Below are positions 7,001-10,692 of a stretch of DNA of 10,692 nt, piece after piece. The notes under the pieces are model-generated. The model was given only the letters and a program-made list of their open reading frames with translations, made no database searches and was not told the origin of the DNA. A program made the position numbers and the translations under genes. Source of the stretch: Blautia sp. GTDB lineage: Bacteria > Bacillota > Clostridia > Lachnospirales > Lachnospiraceae. The DNA lies in NCBI GenBank assembly GCA_030841965.1, contig JAUUSJ010000144.1:1-10692 (forward strand), read 5' to 3'. Within the stretch, counting starts at the first letter, position 1; the number at the start of each line of letters is the position of its first letter.

Positions 7001-9638
7001 ATACATCTGCAATCGTAATTGTACTGCCCTGCTGTGGATAAATGGCAAATCCAATCTGAATCTTTGAGGCATTCACTGGCTGTGCCAAAATGATTTCGAC
7101 ATAAGCTCGACCTGATGAATCTCTCTTCGTTGTCACAGAAGTTCCGATTTCTCCCTGGTTTACTCCAGACTCATCCCACCATCTCACTTTTGCAAATGAG
7201 ATTGTCGCACCACTATGCTGACGCAGACGAATTGTATCTAACTTATATGCCTTATCAAATGTATACGTAATTCCCCTACTACCTAGTGCATTATAGCCAC
7301 CGTCATCCCAACCATCCTTATAATAGTAAGATGCCTCATCATCATCTACCGTACCCCAGGCAGTTCCAGCCGCTGTATCAAGAGGGCTGTCCTTCATTGT
7401 TCCATTTCCTGTCACATTTGTAATATGCTCACTCACTTTGCCAGAACTCTCGGAGCGATTAATCAAACCATATTTTGGAACAACTGCCAAGTTAAGGTCT
7501 GTCGTTGTCGCCAAGCAATGCAAGGACGCCGCACTCTCGCCAAATCCGTTCACTCCAGTGACATAGATTTCATACTCAATCAAATCCGATAAGCCCGTAA
7601 TCGTATATGTATTTGTCTTAATTCCCTCAACTTTTGTATAATCGCCCTCGCCGTCTCTCTCTTTGTAGTAGACATTATAAGACTCTGTATCGCTCATATT
7701 CTTCCAAGACACGATAATACTTCGATACTTTCCTGCTGCAGTCACATTATCCGGCTTATCTGGTCTCTTTGTCGGCTGTGGCGTCGCCTCTACCGCATCA
7801 CAGTAACCACTCTTCCATGTGCCATTGACAGACTGTACTTTCATTGTATACGTCGTTAAGTTCTCTAACTCATCTCCCGCAAAAGAAGTAATCGTCAGAG
7901 CATTTCCCGCCACTTGAACTGTCTCCGTCTTGCCTTTAGCACTAATTTGTACCTCATACCCTGTAATATTCGTACAAGCATCCCAGCTTAAAGTAATCAC
8001 CTTATCGCCGGCAACTGCTTTTAAATTCTCAGGAATGGACATATCCACTTCCGGAATACGCTCTTCCATGCCATTGACAAATTCTACACTAGAAATCTCT
8101 GCGAGATTCGTATTATTTTTTGTTCCAAAAATAGTCAATGTTACTTTTTTCACAGCAACCTGAGAGCCTAAATTGACTTGAATCGTTCCATCTGCGCTTA
8201 TCGTCGCTGTAACGTTTGACTGGGCAACTCTTAAAAGCCCATTCTCCTCCTCAATTACATTAGCTATAATTGTCTGTTCCTGTCCATTCTCATCAATATA
8301 TGTAACTTCAATCTGAGCATTTGTGACATGATTTCCTGTTGTTTCACTTCCAGTTCCAATTACAATGGCATCTGTCGTAAGTATCTCATCTCCACTTGCT
8401 CCACTCACATTTGCAAAATCAAACGCAAGGGAAACTGGATTCTCCTCCGAGATAACACCATCGCTTTTTGGTTTTAGGGTAACATTAGATGTTCCAGTTA
8501 ACAGTCCTTCTACACTACCATTCTCGACTATAGTTCCATCCGATACGGTCGGTTGAATCACGGATACAGGAACAAAATATTCCAGCGATGCCTCAAGATT
8601 CCCCGTTGCCTTATATCCTTTTACAAAATACTGCAAATCCACTAAATCAACGAAACCGTCACCGTTTAAATCCGACATATTACTGCCAACCTCTGCGCCA
8701 TTATCTATCGCATCTACAAGCAAATCCTTATCTGTATCATCGATACTGCCATTTCCATCTACATCACCAATCAATAAAACACCTGGATGAAGACTTCCCT
8801 CCTCATAGCTGTATCCTTCCACAAATCCTGTCATCAACTTCACATTATATCCATTCTGATTCACATCAATACTCTGTGAGTAATCCGCAAACCCCGGTGC
8901 AGTTACTTTTAAAATATACTGTCCCGCTGATAAATGAACAAAGCTCACTTTGGATGTCTTGGAGCCTTCCTTGTCAAGGGAAATCATCTGACTGCCAACC
9001 TCTGTCGGTCCTGTCAACTCTACCGTAAAATCTACTGCTCTTTCCAAAGTTAAAGCAGCACTAATAGACACATCCACCTGCCCAGCATTCTCAACTGTTT
9101 CTAAACTTCCATCAGCACCATTATCCAAGTTCTCCTCAACTGTCGCAGCAACTATATCTATCTGCGTAGAGTCTTCCCTGTTTTGTTCCTGCTGGTTTTC
9201 TAAAGTATCAGGTGTCTTTGTCTCAGAAGAATTCTCGTTAAGACTTTCCTCTTCTGACTCACGAGTCACATCCATCTCAGAAGAATCTGCACTGCTCTCT
9301 TCTTGTCTTCCTTCCGAGCCGTCCACTCCCTTTTCTTCATTATCCAATGAACCATTCTCATCTTCTAATGTAGTTTCCTGAGTTTTTGATGTAACTTTCT
9401 GATTTTCATTAGTAGAATTATCCTCATTCAATTCTACGGATGAAGCTTGATTCTCTCTTTGAAAATCGCCTGCCCCTTTTTCCTCTCCAACCATTCTATC
9501 CATCTGTTCGCTCTCAGACACACCCTGCTCATCCGCTATACCGCTCGAAACAGATGTACCTGTAGCATAAACCGGAGAAATAATGTTGGACGTAAGAAGC
9601 AGGAAAGTAAGCATTAGGCATACTAACCTTTTTCTCAT
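4023..9638 (-). CDS. Secreted multidomain M60 (enhancin-like) metallopeptidase with internal dockerin
   Basis: This 1871-aa protein has a signal peptide (1-26, PVYATG). Domains in order: acidic Ser/Glu/Asn linker 36-185; CnaB/carboxypeptidase-regulatory-like sandwich 188-272; dockerin 290-342 with two EF-hand loops (D292, D294, N296, D300, D303; D323, N325, D327, D331, D334); beta domain 352-530; FN3 domains about 532-620 and 624-712; galactose-binding/CBM-like 718-885; helical linker; M60 region about 955-1440; FN3-like 1450-1550; F5/8-type C (CBM32-like) 1556-1710; C-terminal beta domain 1715-1845. The catalytic motif is HEIGH at 1265-1269, with Glu1280 in EVTNN as likely third zinc ligand. 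M60 enzymes cut O-glycosylated proteins such as mucins, here presumably helped by the carbohydrate-binding domains. ATG is preceded by GAGAGGTGA. No LPXTG or membrane anchor. Lead gene of the locus, behind a long leader. Confidence 0.9.
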   Translation of the reverse strand: MRKRLVCLMLTFLLLTSNIISPVYATGTSVSSGIADEQGVSESEQMDRMVGEEKGAGDFQRENQASSVELNEDNSTNENQKVTSKTQETTLEDENGSLDNEEKGVDGSEGRQEESSADSSEMDVTRESEEESLNENSSETKTPDTLENQQEQNREDSTQIDIVAATVEENLDNGADGSLETVENAGQVDVSISAALTLERAVDFTVELTGPTEVGSQMISLDKEGSKTSKVSFVHLSAGQYILKVTAPGFADYSQSIDVNQNGYNVKLMTGFVEGYSYEEGSLHPGVLLIGDVDGNGSIDDTDKDLLVDAIDNGAEVGSNMSDLNGDGFVDLVDLQYFVKGYKATGNLEASLEYFVPVSVIQPTVSDGTIVENGSVEGLLTGTSNVTLKPKSDGVISEENPVSLAFDFANVSGASGDEILTTDAIVIGTGSETTGNHVTNAQIEVTYIDENGQEQTIIANVIEEENGLLRVAQSNVTATISADGTIQVNLGSQVAVKKVTLTIFGTKNNTNLAEISSVEFVNGMEERIPEVDMSIPENLKAVAGDKVITLSWDACTNITGYEVQISAKGKTETVQVAGNALTITSFAGDELENLTTYTMKVQSVNGTWKSGYCDAVEATPQPTKRPDKPDNVTAAGKYRSIIVSWKNMSDTESYNVYYKERDGEGDYTKVEGIKTNTYTITGLSDLIEYEIYVTGVNGFGESAASLHCLATTTDLNLAVVPKYGLINRSESSGKVSEHITNVTGNGTMKDSPLDTAAGTAWGTVDDDEASYYYKDGWDDGGYNALGSRGITYTFDKAYKLDTIRLRQHSGATISFAKVRWWDESGVNQGEIGTSVTTKRDSSGRAYVEIILAQPVNASKIQIGFAIYPQQGSTITIADVYFYYYDTLEEEIMTSLYEDDLHTILKDTTTQEVIDDLRSRVNTVDEISGEYNPKKESLLKELDLAEQILNDGALKDAKTVPIRTEINAPDVNLKRGFRGLNALQPLGVTAAAGEQVTIYVGSSTQSTGAKTNIRLYCTQYHAESNSMTLGYFSSLKVGANTYTVPASSLAQQEGGGALYVDYQGATTNTRYAVRVSGGVQVPLLDLYKVTDKQERLEKTKTYVEELEAYVPKMEALHEEVHKGSSNKSVQLDYDEQNCILGASDIILDTMLLSLPAQQILSGAGDGSVEEKAQKIVDSMDAIEEMMNLFYQHKGLSKNASDAVDKIPTTHLNIRYQRMFSGAFMYAAGDHIGIEYPQAKIMVGGKPIVSEDGKYVSGNYFGWGIAHEIGHCINQTAYEVTEVTNNYFAQLAQAKDTNEGMRFDYRNIYDKVTSGAKGSSSNGATQLGLYWQLHLAYDKGYNYKTYDNYDEQLANLFYARMDTYARTPAKAPKPGNIALTLESGNSDQNLMRLACAAAQKDILEFFERWGKVPNETTKAYAAQFEKETRAIYYVSDDSRVYSMNGQSSLSSDGTTEAIGEVAYKVNPNVANQVDFTFSSTNIPENDILGYEITRCMISNGKVEKQVVGFTTNHTFSDTITSVNNRTVYYEIALIDKYLNRSATKTLGQLKIEHDGSLDKTNWTISVDGLTAKENIIEPDDNSMSCEQTKENAALSAIDHDIATEYIATVDKDNAEILMEFNKTQVITGFKYTAGSNGEALGDYEIQVKADGNWITAAEGRFDEDTVNTVYFANADNKYISTYEADAVKLIVKGKTGSKVAIAELDVLGVTGDNVDFRRADDNDNTTVIGTLKSDYQYGQEEDDVIPANSIVFMGSYKGNPAYNVVLLFDQDGNIVGGVDEEGALKAQQIILADVPDKGNITDTSDGTWIYWIEPGQDFDTSITSVRAELYRVNNALTNEGQRLVSDSLFETMPEELKQIEISSDKTVSQVEEK

Positions 9639-9661
9639 ACATTCACCTCTCTAATTCGTTT

Positions 9662-9724
9662 TTATTTGCGCATCTGTCCGCTCGCTCTCCACCCTATGAA
9701 CCAGATAAAAAATAAGATTTTCAT
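9662..9724 (-). CDS. Possible 20-aa leader peptide upstream of the M60 gene
   Basis: The third ATG of the 11-bp repeat array opens a 20-codon ORF (MKILFFIWFIGWR..., basic end MRK) that stops 23 bp before the M60 ATG. The hydrophobic, aromatic-rich core followed by basic residues could be a small membrane or leader peptide. The two preceding repeat units encode MKIL-stop, each stop overlapping the next ATG as ATGA. There is no Shine-Dalgarno before any of the three ATGs, so translation is doubtful and the repeats may instead be a DNA-binding site. Confidence 0.15.
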   Translation of the reverse strand: MKILFFIWFIGWRASGQMRK

Positions 9725-9747
9725 AAAATTTTCATAGGATTTTCATA
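9715..9747. repeat. Three tandem 11-bp direct repeats (core ATTTTCATA), candidate regulator site
   Basis: The plus strand reads AGATTTTCATA, AAATTTTCATA, GGATTTTCATA with no spacing between units; 9 of 11 positions are identical in all three. One helical turn per unit places all copies on the same DNA face, as in operators of OmpR/PhoB-family response regulators, which bind direct repeats with 11-bp spacing. The array lies about 80 to 110 bp before the M60 start and about 20 bp downstream of the expected start of promoter P2, consistent with repression, or with activation of a weaker promoter nearer the gene. Confidence 0.55.
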
Positions 9748-9775
9748 TATTTTTAAATATTTTTAAGTATGATAT

Positions 9776-9803
9776 ATTATATAGTAGAAATAACTGCAGA
9801 CAA
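9776..9803 (-). promoter_or_regulatory. Possible second sigma-A promoter (P2) for the M60 locus
   Basis: On the minus strand TTGTCT (9803-9798) and a perfect TATAAT (9781-9776) are separated by 16 bp. The -35 box matches consensus at 4 of 6 positions. The expected transcript starts near 9769 and would leave a leader of about 130 nt beginning just before the 11-bp repeat array. AT-rich DNA produces TATAAT often, so this is weaker than the upstream candidate. Confidence 0.35.
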
Positions 9804-9934
9804 GATGACTAGAAGACGGCTTTCTAATGAGTACGCAAGAGAAAATCAGCCGTCTCAACTTTTCTCTGCCCAGTGAAATCCCCCTAAAACCACTACTCCA
9901 TATCCATTCGGCAAGGTCTCCCACTTTACAACTT

Positions 9935-9963
9935 ATTATAACAAAAAAAAATTTCCAGGTCAA
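9935..9963 (-). promoter_or_regulatory. Strong candidate sigma-A promoter (P1) for the M60-to-TasA-like locus
   Basis: On the minus strand TTGACC (9963-9958) is followed after exactly 17 bp by TATAAT (9940-9935). The -35 box differs from consensus only at the last base and the -10 box is perfect; the spacer contains a nine-T tract. Transcription would start near 9928, giving a leader of about 290 nt to the M60 gene. No terminator separates it from the gene that I could see, and the next genes run in the same direction. Confidence 0.65.
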
Positions 9964-9966
9964 TAC

Positions 9967-10001
9967 AATATCATTTATTTTTTAATAAAATAAATGATAT
10001 T
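9967..10001. terminator. Perfect 15-bp AT palindrome, possible terminator or operator
   Basis: AATATCATTTATTTT and its exact complement AAAATAAATGATATT flank a 5-nt loop (TTAAT). On the plus strand a T-rich run follows (10001-10005, then more T), so it could terminate plus-strand transcription; on the minus strand no U-tract follows. It lies immediately upstream of the P1 -35 box, which equally allows a role as a protein-binding site or an insulator against transcription from the right. Confidence 0.4.
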
Positions 10002-10271
10002 TTTTAAATTTTTCATTAGTTCATTCTATATTTTTCTTTTTTTTACAAAAACACTATTATTTTAAAAAATTAATATTGTCAGATTTCTCATCTATTTAAC
10101 GAATATTTCCCATAAATTTTCTCATATTATAATATTTTTCTATATATTTTCAATCTAATTCAACAAATTTCTCTATTTTAAAATTTCTCCTCTCATTCCT
10201 TTAATCATACAGAAAAATAACCATCCATTTTATCATAGAACAATCAAAACTACACCCATTTCATACACAAA

Positions 10272-10375
10272 AAATAGAGATGTCAAAAATATAAAATCTC
10301 AAACCAGATATTATCTAAACTTTCAAAAAAGCTTCTATATCTCATCTGAAAAATTTATCTTTGACATCCCTATTT
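10272..10375. repeat. 104-bp imperfect palindrome, MITE-like or RNA hairpin
   Basis: The ends are inverted repeats of 16 bp: AAATAGAGATGTCAAA (10272-10287) and TTTGACATCCCTATTT (10360-10375), 15 of 16 complementary, the exception being G-U on the minus strand. Inside, weaker complementarity continues (for example TCAAACCAGATAT against the complement of ATATCTCATCTGA). Size and terminal symmetry resemble a small non-autonomous transposable element. No target-site duplication is visible, so a transcribed hairpin remains an alternative. Confidence 0.5.
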
Positions 10376-10409
10376 CCACTCAATAACATAAAATTTTTTA
10401 TAAAAAAAT

Positions 10410-10517
10410 GATAAACTCAAACTAAGGTGATGTAGTAACGTAGTACCTTTTATGTATACTCCATCTAACTTAGAGAGATAAGAGATATTAGAGAGATATT
10501 AGATAAACTCAAACTAA
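10410..10517 (+). repeat. Direct repeat GATAAACTCAAACTAA, two copies 92 bp apart
   Basis: The same 16-mer occurs at 10410-10425 and 10502-10517, perfectly conserved in otherwise low-complexity DNA. The intervening segment contains GTAGTAACGTAGTAC (10432-10446) and the short tandem repeat. Duplication by slippage or an excision/insertion footprint could explain it. Confidence 0.6.
10470..10505 (+). repeat. Short tandem repeat of TTAGAGAGATA-type units
   Basis: The segment consists of TTAGAGAGATA, AGAGATA, TTAGAGAGATA and TTAGATA, that is, two perfect 11-mers interleaved with shortened copies. Equivalently AGAGATATTAG is repeated perfectly at 10481-10491 and 10492-10502. It probably arose by replication slippage; no function is evident. 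Confidence 0.6.
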
Positions 10518-10543
10518 TATAATCCAATATCCCTCATAAAAAG

Positions 10544-10579
10544 AACCTTATATCGTTTTGCCAATACACAGCCAAGAGA
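10544..10579 (+). repeat. First copy of 36-bp direct repeat
   Basis: This copy begins AACCTTATATCGTTTTGCC and ends CACAGCCAAGAGA. It matches 10616-10651 at 34 of 36 positions, start-to-start distance 72 bp. Only the front part of the longer repeat unit is present here; the CTCGAAAAACGATAGAG half is missing. Confidence 0.85.
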
Positions 10580-10585
10580 TGGTTC

Positions 10586-10611
10586 TGCCCCAATTTAGGG
10601 CATCCTTTTTT
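10586..10611 (+). terminator. Weak intrinsic-terminator-like hairpin between the 36-bp repeats
   Basis: A 5-bp stem TGCCC/GGGCA with a 7-nt loop (CAATTTA) is followed after three bases by six T. The stem is short but GC-rich for this neighbourhood. It would end plus-strand transcription passing through the repeat region; no plus-strand gene in the window uses it. Confidence 0.4.
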
Positions 10612-10615
10612 ATTC

Positions 10616-10651
10616 AACCTTATATCGTTTTGCCAGCACACAGCCAAGAGA
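10616..10651 (+). repeat. Second copy of 36-bp direct repeat
   Basis: Differs from the copy at 10544-10579 only at two adjacent positions (AGCACAC here, AATACAC there). It overlaps the start of the 66-bp inverted repeat, so this is the fuller version of the unit. Confidence 0.85.
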
Positions 10652-10692
10652 GGCAGGAGATATGTCCTCGAAAAACGATAGAGAGTGGAGCG
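10627..10692 (+). repeat. Right copy of 66-bp inverted repeat, cut by the window edge
   Basis: Ungapped 59/66 match to the reverse complement of 103-168. It ends at GTGGAGCG exactly at the last base; in the left copy the next bases form GTTTTTCGA, the second arm of a hairpin, so the unit very likely continues beyond the window. The two copies bracket about 10.5 kb containing the complete five-gene locus. Confidence 0.85.

Larger units (their letters stand above)
9639..9928 (-). ncRNA. Long structured 5' leader of the M60 gene, type not recognised
   Basis: If transcription begins at the promoter at 9963-9935, the 5' UTR is about 290 nt. Its first half is relatively GC-rich against an AT-rich background and foldable: AGACGGCT/AGCCGTCT (9848-9855 with 9814-9821) is a perfect 8-bp stem with a 26-nt loop, flanked by GCAGA/TCTGC that could close an outer helix, and AGTG/CACT plus TTGCC/GGCAG lie upstream. 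I compared it by eye with c-di-GMP-I and -II, cobalamin, SAM, THF, glycine, fluoride and T-box cores and found no match. It could be an unknown riboswitch, an attenuator or a separate small RNA. Confidence 0.4.
10002..10543. other. Gene-free, extremely AT-rich spacer
   Basis: No ORF with an RBS or credible protein composition was found on either strand. The stretch is dominated by A/T runs and contains the palindromic element at 10272-10375, a repeated 16-mer (10410-10425 and 10502-10517) and a short tandem repeat (10470-10505). I see no RNA gene in 10005-10270. Confidence 0.6.

Noticed and set aside
8588..9028. 146-codon plus-strand ORF, the longest on that strand
   Set aside because: It lies antisense inside the M60 coding sequence, is rich in His, Gln, Leu, Tyr and Pro as expected from a shadow frame, and has no RBS.
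9800..9928. c-di-GMP, cobalamin or T-box riboswitch in the M60 leader
   Set aside because: Fragments such as GGGGGATTTCACTGGGCAG looked suggestive, but the conserved cores of these classes are absent.
9763..9963. 66-codon minus-strand ORF upstream of the M60 gene
   Set aside because: It begins inside the P1 promoter -35 box, has no RBS, and covers the structured leader and P2. Its amino-acid sequence has no domain-like character.
10432..10517. CRISPR array or integrase attachment site in the short-repeat area
   Set aside because: Only two copies of a 16-mer and a slippage-type tandem repeat are present, with no regular spacers, cas genes or integrase.

Overview
This window probably comes from a low-GC, Gram-positive gut-type Clostridia, most likely Lachnospiraceae. 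That is an inference from the gene content (SipW-dependent TasA-like protein, dockerin-bearing M60 peptidase, InlB-type B-repeats), the AGGAG/GAGGTGA-type ribosome binding sites and the very AT-rich intergenic DNA. No rRNA, tRNA, CRISPR array or transposase gene was found.

All five convincing genes lie on the minus strand and read from right to left: a 1871-aa secreted multidomain M60 (enhancin-like, HEIGH motif) metallopeptidase with an internal dockerin (9638-4023); a 475-aa secreted protein with an N-terminal cohesin-like domain and two B-repeat-like domains (3913-2486); a 59-aa small lipoprotein (2293-2114); a SipW-type signal peptidase I (2091-1423); and a TasA-like SipW-dependent protein (1343-207). 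Gaps are 109, 192, 22 and 79 bp and no convincing minus-strand U-tract terminator separates them, so they look like one locus, possibly with internal control points.

A coherent reading, which is inference, is a surface or extracellular module. SipW matures the TasA-like subunit, which may form a fibre. The M60 enzyme would cut glycoprotein (mucin-like) substrates and be held by dockerin-cohesin contact to the neighbouring cohesin-like protein. Neither large protein has an LPXTG signal or a C-terminal membrane anchor, so such docking would explain retention.

Upstream of the M60 gene is a long leader. A near-consensus promoter (TTGACC, 17 bp, TATAAT) at 9963-9935 would give a 5' UTR of about 290 nt. 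That leader contains a GC-rich hairpin, a possible second promoter, and three perfect-period 11-bp direct repeats which also spell overlapping ATGA mini-ORFs. The intergenic spaces at 2294-2485 and 3914-4022 hold hairpins with alternative pairing partners. In the former, every non-Watson-Crick pair is a G-U wobble only when read on the minus strand, the sense of transcription.

The rest of the right side (9967-10692) and the far left (1-206) have no genes. They are filled with palindromes and repeats, including a 66-bp inverted repeat (103-168 versus 10627-10692) that brackets the whole locus.
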